A stretch of 64,000 nucleotides of DNA, taken from contig NZ_CP023737.1 of the NCBI RefSeq assembly GCF_002752655.1, positions 434,001 through 498,000 on the forward strand, read 5' to 3'. Below, one piece after another: positions 56,335 to 64,000 of this stretch. How positions within the stretch are numbered: position 1 is the stretch's first letter; every line of letters starts with the position of its first letter. The notes under the pieces are model-generated. The model did no database searches. It saw nothing but the letters and a program-made list of their open reading frames with translations, and was not told the origin of the DNA. Source of the stretch: Methylosinus trichosporium OB3b (GTDB lineage Bacteria; Pseudomonadota; Alphaproteobacteria; Rhizobiales; Beijerinckiaceae). The position numbers and the translations under genes are program-made.

Positions 56335-56768
56335 CCGCGCCCCGCATCAGTCGAGGCGCGGTTCTCGATCTGCAGTGAAAGCTGCAGATGGAGCGGCTGC
56401 AGCATGTCCGCCGGCGGAGGCGCGCCGATGCGCCGATGCAGCAGCAGCGCGCGCAATTCGACGACGGCGGCGGCGTCGACCCCGGTGAATTCCGCGCGCG
56501 CCACCTCGCCATTGGCGAGAAACCAGAGCCGAGCGACAAACCGCGTCGTCGTCCCGCGCTGCTGCCTCCCGCCATCGAGCGAAGCGCGCAACCGGCGCGC
56601 AGCCTCGTCCTCGCCCGAGAGCCAGTCCTGCACGCGGCTCTTCACCATCGCGGAATAATCCCGCCAGGCGGCCGGCGCATCATTGGGAGATTTGAACGCG
56701 CTCGCCGGCGCGCAGGCGAGAACGCCCGCCGCGACGATCGCGCAGAGTGAAAGAATACGTCTCGGCAT
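56331..56768 (-). CDS. Secreted TonB C-terminal-domain-like protein
   Basis: A 145-residue protein starting MPRRILSLCAIVAAGVLACA, a signal peptide with cleavage near ASAF (VLAC could also be an imperfect lipobox). The mature part ends in a domain with RFVARLWFLANGEVARAEF, TGVDAAAVVELRALLLHRRI, GAPPPADM and LHLQLSLQIEN, the strand-helix-strand pattern of TonB_C domains. Unlike classical TonB it lacks an N-terminal membrane anchor with a Pro-rich spacer, so it would be free in the periplasm. The start follows the TPR gene by 8 bases and the end overlaps the next by four. Moderate confidence in the TonB likeness. Confidence 0.7.
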   Translation of the reverse strand: MPRRILSLCAIVAAGVLACAPASAFKSPNDAPAAWRDYSAMVKSRVQDWLSGEDEAARRLRASLDGGRQQRGTTTRFVARLWFLANGEVARAEFTGVDAAAVVELRALLLHRRIGAPPPADMLQPLHLQLSLQIENRASTDAGRG

Positions 56769-56776
56769 GGCGGCGG

Positions 56777-57820
56777 TCACGAGGCCTGCGCCAGCGCCGC
56801 CGCATGCTGCAGCGCGACCTCGGCGCGGTCGCGCATCCCCATCGCCTCGAGCGCGGCGCCCAGCGAGGCGTAGAATTCGGCGGGTTGATTTTGATCGATC
56901 ATGATCGCCCGATGAAAATGCTCGATCGCCTCCTTCGGCGCGCGCAGCTTCTGCAGCGCCATCGCATAGGCCGCATGAGGCGCGGCGCTCTGCGGCTCGA
57001 GCTCGATCGCCTTGGCGAATTGCGCGCGCGCCTCGCGAGCGCGGCCGGCAGCGACGAGCGTCTCGGCGAGCGCGAGGCGCGCCGGAACGAAGGCCGCGTC
57101 GACCTCGACCGCGCGCTCGAGCAAAGTCTGCGACTGCGCGAGATCCTGCGCGCGCTCCAGCGCGCCGAGATTGCAGAGGGTGAAGAGATGCGACGGCGCG
57201 CGCTTCAGCACGCGTTCGAAGATCGCTTTGGCGCGCGTCGGATCGCCGGCGCAAAGACGCCGCGTCGCCTCGGAGAACAGAGCATCGCACAGCAGCGCTT
57301 CGTCCGCGGGCGCGAGATCCGCGATCTCGCGCGCCTCCTCCTGCGCGCAGAGGCCGGCGGCCTGCTCCGCTTCCGCGTGACCGCGCGCGCGCGCTTCGTC
57401 GAAGCTCACGCTCGCGAGATCGGAAAAACCCAGCCGACGCAGCGCTTCGGCGAATCCGAAATGCCAGTCGCCGCGGCCGGCGTCGAGCGCCAGCGCGGCG
57501 GCGAAGGCCGCGGCGGCCGAAACCGGACGCTGCTCGAGCAGCAGCAGCGCGCCGAGCTGCGCATGGCCGTCGGCATTGTGAGGATTGAGCTCGAGCGCCG
57601 TCGTGAACAGGCTCAGCGCCGCCTCGCGCTCGCCGAGACGCGCCGCAATCACGCCGCGCAGATAAGCGACAGCCTCTTCCGTGCTCGGCTCGCCGCTCAA
57701 TGTCTTCAGCAGCACATCGGCGCCGTCGAGGCGGCCCGCCTGGATCATCGTGACCGCGCGCTCGAAGACGGCGCGGATATAGTCGGGATGGCGTGCGCCC
57801 GGCGCGTTCTGGTCCGTCAT
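56777..57820 (-). CDS. TPR-repeat protein
   Basis: A 347-residue protein made of tandem tetratricopeptide repeats without a signal peptide, so probably cytosolic. Clear units include AVAYLRGVIAARLGEREAAL, ADGHAQLGALLLLEQRPVSA and ARLALAETLVAAGRAREARA. It starts 4 bases after the stop of the GT41 gene and ends 8 bases before the next start, so it is translated from the same message. A scaffold or substrate-presenting partner of the glycosyltransferase is a sensible guess. ATG at 57820 gives MTDQNAPGARHPDY; the longer frame is antisense spill. Confidence 0.85.
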   Translation of the reverse strand: MTDQNAPGARHPDYIRAVFERAVTMIQAGRLDGADVLLKTLSGEPSTEEAVAYLRGVIAARLGEREAALSLFTTALELNPHNADGHAQLGALLLLEQRPVSAAAAFAAALALDAGRGDWHFGFAEALRRLGFSDLASVSFDEARARGHAEAEQAAGLCAQEEAREIADLAPADEALLCDALFSEATRRLCAGDPTRAKAIFERVLKRAPSHLFTLCNLGALERAQDLAQSQTLLERAVEVDAAFVPARLALAETLVAAGRAREARAQFAKAIELEPQSAAPHAAYAMALQKLRAPKEAIEHFHRAIMIDQNQPAEFYASLGAALEAMGMRDRAEVALQHAAALAQAS

Positions 57821-57824
57821 GGGA

Positions 57825-60002
57825 TTACCCGAGCCCCCTGCCCTGCTCGCGGCTGAGATCGCACCAGCGCGTCCACAGCCGCTCCAATTCGTTCGACAAA
57901 TTCCGCCCGAAACGCAGCTGATCATTGAGCGGCGACGCCGCGATCGTCTCGCGCAGGCCGGCCCGCAACGCCGCGAGATCCTGCGGACGCTTCGCCCAAT
58001 CCACGGCCAGCGCGACATAATCATCGATCGACCGGGTGCAGAAATCGCCGAGCCCCGCGGCGGTCAGATGCGACGCCGCATGGCGTCCCGCGAAAGTGTC
58101 GCCGACATAGGTCACCGTCGGCACGCCCATCCACATCGCCTCGAGCGTGGTGACGCCGGCCGAATAGGGGAAAGTGTCGAGCGCGAGATCTACTCTCTCA
58201 TTGTAGAAATCGAGCAGATCGCGCTGCTCGGTGCGGCCGACGAGCTCCACATGCGCGCGCGAGAGCCCGCCCTGCTCGAGCACGCGATACAGCGCCTCCT
58301 GCGTCGCGCTCTCGTCGAGCCCGCCATAGACCATGAGAATGCGCGCGCCGGGAATCTGCTCGACGATGCGCGCCCAGGCGCGCCCGACCTCGGGATTGAT
58401 CTTCGCCGGACGATTGAAGCAGCCGAAAGTGACGGCGCCGCTCGCGAGCGCGGGAAGCGGCGCCACATCGGGCGCGCTGGTCGGGGGATGATAGCAGACG
58501 TAACAGTCCGGCAGGCGAATGACCGGCTCCGTGTAGAATTCGTCGTCCTGCGGCGGAATCTCCACCGGATCGGCGATGAGCCCGTCATAGGTGTCGAGAC
58601 CGACGGTGCCGACATAGCCGGCCCAGCCGAGCTGGATCGGCGCGGCGCGGCGCGCGAAGACGGCGAGACGATTGCCGGCGGTATGTCCGGAGAGGTCGAA
58701 GAGAATGTCGATCCGATGCTGCTCGATCAGCGCCGCGAAGGCGTCGTCCTCGAGATCCGACACATCGTTCCAGCTTTGCGCCGCGGCCTTGTAGCGCGCG
58801 CTGAAATCATCGTCCTCGCGCGTCGCGTCGGTCTTGTAGCAATAGATCTCATAGCCGAAAGCGGCGAGCTGCTCGAAGGCGCGCAGCGTCAGAAACGCCG
58901 CCGCATGGCGATGCATGTCGGCCGACACCACGCCGATGCGCGGCTTGCGCGTGGGGTCCGGATCATTGTCGAAAGCGAGCCGGTCGCGCGGCGCGCTCGG
59001 CCGGTACAGCGCCGCCCATTTCTCATGCGCCTCGAGCAGCTCGCGCTTAGTGACGCTCGGATAATGCTGGAGCGCGAACAGCAGCGTGCCGGCGGCGTTG
59101 GCGCTGTCCGGCGCGAGCGCGCAGGCGCGGCGATAGGAGGCGACGGCTTCGTCGATGCGTCCCTGCCCGAGCAGCCCGAAGCCATGCCCGATATGATGTT
59201 CCGGCTGCAGCGGATCGAGCGCGATGGCGCGATCGATATAGCGCAGGCCCTTCTCGTAGAAGCGATGATTGATGAGGAATTGGCCGAACGCATATTGCGG
59301 CAGCGCCACGTCCGGCGCGACCTTCGCGGCCATCTCGAACAGTCGCGCGGCCTGCTGGTCGCGCGCGGCGGCGCCGAAATCGACGCCGAGCTCGAGCATG
59401 GCGCGGTAGTTGTTGCTGTCCAGCGCCGCGGCGGCCTGCAGATCGTCGACAGCCCTGTCATAGTCGCCCTGCATCACCCTCGCCAGGCCGCGCGTGCGAT
59501 AGGCGTCGGCGAAGGCGCCGTCGAGCGTCAGCGCGCGGTCGAGCGCCGCGAGCGCCTCGGCGCGACGGTTCTCGGTGAGCAGCGCGAGGCCGAGACTATA
59601 TTGCGCCAGCGGCAGGTTCGGCGTCAGCGCCAGGCCGCGCTGCAGGAAGGGAACGCCCTGCCGCGTTCGCCCCGTTCGCGCGAGACAGGTGCCGATCTCG
59701 GTCAAGGATCGCGGATGATCGGGAGTGACCGCGAGCTCGCGCTCGAAAGCGGCGATCGCCTCGTCGAAACGGTCGCTCCGGCACAGAGCGACGCCATGGA
59801 CGAAATGATATCCGGGCTGATCGGGCGCGCAGCGAGCCGCCTCCGCGAATGCATCCAGCGCGTCCTGCCAATGATCGGCGCGCGCGTGCTCGAGCCCGCG
59901 CGCGTGATATTTGCGCGCGCGCGCCAGCCGAACGTCCGACCTCTCGGCGCCTTCATATGCGCGATCGGCCGACGTCTCGATCGCGCCCGACGTTGCCGCC
60001 AT
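57825..60002 (-). CDS. SPINDLY/OGT-like protein glycosyltransferase (GT41) with TPR domain
   Basis: A 725-residue protein: TPRs at about 25-310, then a two-lobed GT41 catalytic region. Marks that line up with human OGT: IGVVSADMHRHAAAF (His366 near the OGT His498 position), [53 protein letters not shown] (Lys534 matching OGT Lys842), LDTFPYSAGVTTLEAMWMGV, PTVTYVGDTF and GRHAASHL. The family O-links a sugar (GlcNAc, fucose or glucose) to Ser/Thr or Asn of proteins in the cytosol. I take the ATG at 60002 (MAATSGAIETS); the frame is open much further upstream, antisense to the PstS-like gene. It is the first of five tightly packed genes. Confidence 0.9.
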   Translation of the reverse strand: MAATSGAIETSADRAYEGAERSDVRLARARKYHARGLEHARADHWQDALDAFAEAARCAPDQPGYHFVHGVALCRSDRFDEAIAAFERELAVTPDHPRSLTEIGTCLARTGRTRQGVPFLQRGLALTPNLPLAQYSLGLALLTENRRAEALAALDRALTLDGAFADAYRTRGLARVMQGDYDRAVDDLQAAAALDSNNYRAMLELGVDFGAAARDQQAARLFEMAAKVAPDVALPQYAFGQFLINHRFYEKGLRYIDRAIALDPLQPEHHIGHGFGLLGQGRIDEAVASYRRACALAPDSANAAGTLLFALQHYPSVTKRELLEAHEKWAALYRPSAPRDRLAFDNDPDPTRKPRIGVVSADMHRHAAAFLTLRAFEQLAAFGYEIYCYKTDATREDDDFSARYKAAAQSWNDVSDLEDDAFAALIEQHRIDILFDLSGHTAGNRLAVFARRAAPIQLGWAGYVGTVGLDTYDGLIADPVEIPPQDDEFYTEPVIRLPDCYVCYHPPTSAPDVAPLPALASGAVTFGCFNRPAKINPEVGRAWARIVEQIPGARILMVYGGLDESATQEALYRVLEQGGLSRAHVELVGRTEQRDLLDFYNERVDLALDTFPYSAGVTTLEAMWMGVPTVTYVGDTFAGRHAASHLTAAGLGDFCTRSIDDYVALAVDWAKRPQDLAALRAGLRETIAASPLNDQLRFGRNLSNELERLWTRWCDLSREQGRGLG

Positions 60003-60206
60003 TTCCCCACATCTCCATCGAACGAAGCGAAATATAAAAAGCCTCCGCGCGCGCCGCGACTCATATTTTTCACCGCCGCCGGAATTTTTTTTTCGTGATC
60101 GTGGACGCGCCGCCGTCTGTGAAGTGTAGGGGGGCGTGTACGGCGACGAACCACGGGCGGCCGGGTGATTTCGCGCGACCTTACGACGATCCATTGGGAG
60201 AAACTC

Positions 60207-62090
60207 ATGTCCGTTTTTTCTGTCAGCAAAGGTCTGCGTGACGGAAGCTCGCTTCTCGCGCTTTCGACCGTCGCCCTGATCGCCGCGCAGCCGGCCCACG
60301 CCGACAACAAAGGCATCTTCGGCGGCGGCAGCACGCTCGCTTCGCTCGCCATGCGCCAGATCGGCGACTGCTATCTGCGCCAGTCGGTGACCGGCGACGG
60401 CTACACGTTCAGCGGCTCGTTCAATGCGAACAAGCCGACGCCGGCCCTGCTGCCGACGACCTGCACCGCGGTCTCCCCCGTGATGGTGCTCTACGGCGGC
60501 GTCGGCAGCAGCGCCGGCCTGCGCGGCTATGTGACCAACGATCCCAAGCAGCTGTTCCGCGGCAGCGTCACCACCACGACGGCCTCGCAGACGGTTCAGC
60601 TCCCGGCCGATCCGCCGAAGTATCTCGATAGCGCCGCCGCGGCGCCGTTCAACGCCTATCCCTATCCGAGCCTCGATTTCGGCGCGGGCGACTCGCCGCT
60701 GCCGTCCACTCTGGTCACCACGACCGGCACGACGGGCGTTGCCTCGTATATCGTCAAGCCGTCGGCCAATTGGCAGTCTGCGAGCAAGATCACCGCCACG
60801 CGCTCCAACACGACCTCGACGGTCGCCTACGACACCGCCAAATTTGGCCAGCCGATTCAGCTGCCGCTGTTCGAGGCTCCCGTCTCCGTCGCCGTCAATC
60901 TCCCGGCTGTCGGCACGACCGGCGTGAAGACGGTCAACGGCGTGAAGTGGACCATCAAGTCGCAGGTCTCGTCGACGGGCGTCGGCGACCGCATCCAGCT
61001 GTCCTCCGCTCAGGTCTGTGCGATTTTCTCGGGCCTCGTGAAGGATTGGAAGGCCACCACCACCATCCCCTATCTCAAGTCCAATGGCACGGCCGGCACG
61101 CAGAATTTCGCCGCGTCCAACACCTGGCATGCGGCGCACTCCGGCGCCGGCACCGGCGGCGGCACGCCCTACGCCAGCGTCAGCACCCCGATCACCGTGG
61201 TCTATCGTTCGGACGGCAGCGGCACGAGCTTCATCTTCACCAACTATCTGCGGACGGTCTGCCCGCTGCTCGATCCGAAGGACAAGTTCGGCTACAAGAC
61301 GATCTACGCGAGCAATCTGCCCGACAACAGCTTCCAGAAGCTCGTCGACAACATCACCGCCTACGGCCGCACGGTCAATTGGATCGGCGCCTCCGGCAGC
61401 GACGCCGTCGCCTCGGCGATCGGCAATGACGCCGCCAACCATGGCCGCATCGGCTATCTGAGCAACGACTTCGTCGCGCCCTACAATCCGGTCACGACGA
61501 CGCGTCCCGCCGGCAGCGCGCGTCTGCAGAACGACTATCTGCGCTCTATCGGCGTCTACTACCCGGGCCAGACCGTCGGCGGCAAGGCTTACAACTTCGT
61601 CGCCCCGACCCCGTCGAACGCCGATGTGGCCTGGTCGTCGCTGGCTTCCTTCGGCGTCACGCCGTCGGCGAGCTGGAAGTACACGGACTACAACGTCTAC
61701 GCCAAGACCTTCCCGGCGACGACCTATCTTCCGGGCAGCGGCACCGCGGTCAACATCACCGGCCTGTCCATCCTGCCGCTCGCCAAGGGCGCCAACGCCT
61801 ATCCGGCCGTCGGCACCCCCCATGCGTATCTCTACAGCTGCTATGGCGCTGGCTCTGTCGGCTCGTCCACGACCCGCGTCACCAATCTGAAGTCGTTCCT
61901 GGTGTGGTTCTACGACGACGCCCGCTCGCGGAACATTCTCGTCAACAACGGCTTCCACTCGCTGTCGACCACCTGGATCCAGAACATCAAGTCGCAGTTC
62001 CTGCAGGGCTCGAAGACCACTTCGATCACCGCCTACAACGCTCTCAGCAAGGTCAATGGCTGCAAGAACGTGACCGGCGGCGCGAACTGA
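60207..62090 (+). CDS. Oversized PstS-like secreted substrate-binding protein
   Basis: A 627-residue protein with a signal peptide (LLALSTVALIAAQPAHA, cleavage near 32). Its phosphate-binding-like fold is recognisable from IFGGGSTLASLA (39-48), PVSVAVNLP, QLSSAQVCAIFSGLVKDW and TVVYRSDGSGTSFIFTNYL (333-340 carry the phosphate-contact loop in PstS). It is about twice the length of PstS and rich in Ser, Thr, Asn and Gly, consistent with an extracellular or glycosylated protein. No pstC, pstA or pstB follow; a strong terminator comes 27 bases after the stop. ATG at 60207 has GGGAGAA 6 bases before. Divergent from the GT41 operon across 204 bases of shared control region. Confidence 0.87.
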   Translation: MSVFSVSKGLRDGSSLLALSTVALIAAQPAHADNKGIFGGGSTLASLAMRQIGDCYLRQSVTGDGYTFSGSFNANKPTPALLPTTCTAVSPVMVLYGGVGSSAGLRGYVTNDPKQLFRGSVTTTTASQTVQLPADPPKYLDSAAAAPFNAYPYPSLDFGAGDSPLPSTLVTTTGTTGVASYIVKPSANWQSASKITATRSNTTSTVAYDTAKFGQPIQLPLFEAPVSVAVNLPAVGTTGVKTVNGVKWTIKSQVSSTGVGDRIQLSSAQVCAIFSGLVKDWKATTTIPYLKSNGTAGTQNFAASNTWHAAHSGAGTGGGTPYASVSTPITVVYRSDGSGTSFIFTNYLRTVCPLLDPKDKFGYKTIYASNLPDNSFQKLVDNITAYGRTVNWIGASGSDAVASAIGNDAANHGRIGYLSNDFVAPYNPVTTTRPAGSARLQNDYLRSIGVYYPGQTVGGKAYNFVAPTPSNADVAWSSLASFGVTPSASWKYTDYNVYAKTFPATTYLPGSGTAVNITGLSILPLAKGANAYPAVGTPHAYLYSCYGAGSVGSSTTRVTNLKSFLVWFYDDARSRNILVNNGFHSLSTTWIQNIKSQFLQGSKTTSITAYNALSKVNGCKNVTGGAN

Positions 62091-62117
62091 TCTTTCGCTC
62101 CTTCGGTTTCGCTATCG

Positions 62118-62151
62118 CCGGGCGCGTCGAAAGACGCGCCCGGTTTTTTTT
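62118..62151 (+). terminator. Rho-independent terminator of the PstS-like gene
   Basis: An 11-base-pair perfect stem CCGGGCGCGTC / GACGCGCCCGG with a GAAA tetraloop, followed by eight T. The strongest terminator in the window. Confidence 0.95.
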
Positions 62152-62228
62152 ATTCGCGGCGACGCGCTGACGACATCGCGCGCGGCGACGCAGCCGATCG
62201 GCTCGCTTTCCCATTTGCGGGATGCTGG

Positions 62229-62255
62229 AAAAAAGAGCGAGCCTTCAGGCTCGCT
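62229..62255 (-). terminator. Terminator of the filamentous-haemagglutinin-like gene
   Basis: On the minus strand AGCGAGCC-TGAA-GGCTCGCT is followed by C and six T (plus-strand A6 at 62229-62234). The same core palindrome occurs after tuf at 13591. Confidence 0.8.
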
Positions 62256-62281
62256 TCTTTTCATGACATGCGTCGGCGCGG

Positions 62282-64000
62282 TCAGCGTCTGCGGCGCTTC
62301 TGATCCTCAGCGCCGCCGGCGCTCGCGGGCGCCGACGCTCCGGCGCCTTCGGCGTCATTCTCGGAGCCGCCATAGCCGAGCACCTCGACGGTGATGATCG
62401 ACGGCGCGTCCGAGCCTCCTGCGCCGGCTTGCGGCGTCGCCACGGACTTGGCCGCGGCGCCGGCCGTGCTCGACGCCGCGGTCAGAGCGCCGACATTGGC
62501 CGAGGAGGCGCTGGTGGGCAGACCCGAAGCGCTGCCGCCGATGCTGATGTTGGATCCGTTCAGCACCGTCTGCGCGACGATGACGATATTGCCGCTGACC
62601 CTGATGCCTGCTGCGCCCGCGTCCACCGTGCCGCGCGGCGCCGACAGCACCGCGTTGGAAAGGCTCGGATCCTGCGTCGGCAGAGTGACGATGGCGCCGA
62701 TGCCCGCGCCGGTGACGAGGCCCTGCGGATTGACCGCGCAATAGCCGGTCGCGTAATTGCAGACCTTGCTCAGCACCGGATTGGCGACATAGGTCTTCGG
62801 ACCCGAGCCGGCGTCGATGTCGCCATTGCCGCTGAAGATCTCCACATTGCCGCCCTGCTGCGTCATCACGCGGCTCTGATTCACCAGCACGGTCTGATCC
62901 GTGTAGATGCGGATGGAGCCGCCGCGCAGCGTCAGAATGCCTTCCTCGTCCGGAGTCAGCGTGTCGCGGCCCGCCGAGCCGACTCGAATGCCGCCGACCG
63001 GGCCGATGATGTTGATGTCGCCGCCCGCCTGGGTCTCGATCAGCGAATAGGGCGTCACCAGGCGGCCGACCGCGGCGGGATCGTCGCGCTCGCTCTTCGG
63101 AAACAGAGTGTCGATCACGGCATAGGCGCGCGCGTAGGTTTGATAATAGGGGCTCGACGCATTGCCGTAATCGGTCACGACGCTGGTGAGGAAGGAGAGG
63201 AAGGCTTCGTCGACCAGCAGGCGCCGACGCGTCTCGGAGAGGCTCTGGAAGCTGCTCCACGCCGCCTCGCGCGACTGGCCGAGGCTCTTGGCGATGAAGG
63301 TGAGGAAGTCGACGCCGCCCGTCCCCGCCGAAGCGGGATCGACATAGAGCTTGATCGCCTGATCATAACGGAAGGAGAGAAGGGCCTCGTCGATCAGGAG
63401 ATGCTGGCGCGCCGCCGAGAGGCTCTGGAAGCTGGTCCAGGCCGCCTCGCGCGTCTCGCCGAGGCTTGCCGAGATGTAGCTCAGCAAATCGACGCCGCTC
63501 GTCGCCGCCGATGCGGGATCGACATAGAGACGGGTCGCCTTGTCATAGTCGACCCCGCTGGCGACGCCATAGAGCACGAAGATGCTCGCTCCCTTGTCCG
63601 GGAGATAGCTGTGCAGCGTCGGCACGACGCCGTCCGCCAGAGCTCCCCCCGAGCCATTGCCGATCGTGTAGATCGAGAACACGCTGTCCGCGGAGGCGTT
63701 CAGCGGCCTGCGGATGTTGCGCCCCGCCTGCATCAGCAGCGCGCCGGGGCCATAGAGATGATAGGCGCCGCCGATGTCGCGGCCGGCGACGACGCTCGTC
63801 ACATCCGTGTCGGTGAAATTGACGCCCGTGAAGGTGAAGTTGTCGGAGCCGATATCGCGGCCGACGCGAAGCTGCGTGGGCCGATCCACCGACAACGAGC
63901 CGTCGAGATCGACGCCGGCGCTGACGAGGACCGGCGCGCTCGTCGTCCACGCCGTCGGCGCGAGCGTGTAGGACGACAGGCCGAGCGGATTGACATAATT
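62282..64000 (-). CDS. Filamentous-haemagglutinin-like large exoprotein, C-terminal part (5' end outside window)
   Basis: The frame stays open to the window edge, so only the last 572 residues are visible. Beta-helix type strands (GRDIGSDNFTFTGVNFT, GGDINIIGPVGG, GGNVEIFSGNGDIDAG, GSIRIYTDQTVLVNQ) and a helical insert with an internal 60-residue duplication resemble the C-terminal region of large FHA-family exoproteins (DUF3739 type). The protein ends in an Ala/Gly/Asp-rich region and KRRRR. Such proteins are surface adhesins usually exported by a partner outer-membrane pore, which would be outside the window. It shares its neighbourhood with a PstS-like protein and a GT41 enzyme. Confidence 0.8.
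   Translation of the reverse strand, partial: NYVNPLGLSSYTLAPTAWTTSAPVLVSAGVDLDGSLSVDRPTQLRVGRDIGSDNFTFTGVNFTDTDVTSVVAGRDIGGAYHLYGPGALLMQAGRNIRRPLNASADSVFSIYTIGNGSGGALADGVVPTLHSYLPDKGASIFVLYGVASGVDYDKATRLYVDPASAATSGVDLLSYISASLGETREAAWTSFQSLSAARQHLLIDEALLSFRYDQAIKLYVDPASAGTGGVDFLTFIAKSLGQSREAAWSSFQSLSETRRRLLVDEAFLSFLTSVVTDYGNASSPYYQTYARAYAVIDTLFPKSERDDPAAVGRLVTPYSLIETQAGGDINIIGPVGGIRVGSAGRDTLTPDEEGILTLRGGSIRIYTDQTVLVNQSRVMTQQGGNVEIFSGNGDIDAGSGPKTYVANPVLSKVCNYATGYCAVNPQGLVTGAGIGAIVTLPTQDPSLSNAVLSAPRGTVDAGAAGIRVSGNIVIVAQTVLNGSNISIGGSASGLPTSASSANVGALTAASSTAGAAAKSVATPQAGAGGSDAPSIITVEVLGYGGSENDAEGAGASAPASAGGAEDQKRRRR
63188..63547 (-). repeat. 180-base tandem duplication inside the exoprotein gene
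   Basis: Two consecutive in-frame units of exactly 60 residues: first YDKATRLYVDPASA...LLSFR, second YDQAIKLYVDPASA...FLSFL. Both carry GVD-x-L, SLG-x-(T/S)REAAW-x-SFQSLS and LL(I/V)DEA. Units 63368-63547 and 63188-63367. Confidence 0.92.

Noticed and set aside
60003..61958. N-terminal extension of the GT41 frame, antisense to the PstS-like gene
   Set aside because: Arg/Gly/Ala-rich shadow sequence; the PstS-like gene on the other strand has a signal peptide, family motifs and a terminator.

Overview
This is a GC-rich window from an alphaproteobacterium, most likely of the Hyphomicrobiales (Rhizobiales). The family order tatA-tatB-tatC-serS-surE-pcm-nlpD, divergent ubiG/lysC and a topA/rnr neighbourhood all point there. 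A Methylocystaceae-like methanotroph is my guess, but the window holds no methane-oxidation gene, so the genus cannot be proved. I see no rRNA, tRNA, CRISPR array, transposase or prophage gene.

Layout. 1-2855 is the 3' part of dnaE2 (SOS mutasome polymerase). 2871-4109 is a strikingly AT-rich gene for a membrane protein with a K+-channel-like pore loop. 4327-8406 holds a metallo-hydrolase, a methyltransferase, an alpha/beta hydrolase, a DUF1499 protein and a small unknown. 8576-13495 is a FecI-FecR-FecA type cell-surface signalling unit behind a small secreted protein. An isolated tuf gene (13615-14805) and a second TonB-dependent receptor with a structured leader (15008-17448) follow. 17549-24868 holds a catalytically defective dihydroorotase homologue, a DUF1778/GNAT toxin-antitoxin pair, ftsB, a YhdP-like giant and a Bcp peroxiredoxin.

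25023-31604 (minus strand) is the Tat export / seryl-tRNA synthetase / SurE / Pcm / NlpD unit. Right upstream lies a Tat-type intradiol dioxygenase carrying a Pro-Gly repeat tail. 33123-46424 is a mixed stretch: proB, DUF2076, TPR-methyltransferase, ubiG, lysC, two tandem paralogous small proteins, tyrS, a solitary HicB, a frameshifted IalB-like gene, an O-methyltransferase, a 28-residue membrane peptide, a DUF2157 protein and a ParDE-like pair. topA and rnr flank a TadG-like VWA protein (46596-53904).

The most interesting region is 53911-64000. A tight five-gene minus-strand operon encodes a SPINDLY/OGT-like (GT41) glycosyltransferase with TPRs, a TPR protein, a secreted TonB-C-terminal-like protein, a lytic transglycosylase and a small Cys-containing secreted protein, with a GT2 glycosyltransferase downstream. 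It is divergent from an oversized PstS-like secreted protein and sits next to the C-terminal part of a filamentous-haemagglutinin-like exoprotein. By analogy with the HMW1C/HMW1A adhesin glycosylation system, I propose a surface-protein glycosylation and assembly locus.

Two families of dispersed palindromic repeats sit between genes, mostly at transcript ends.
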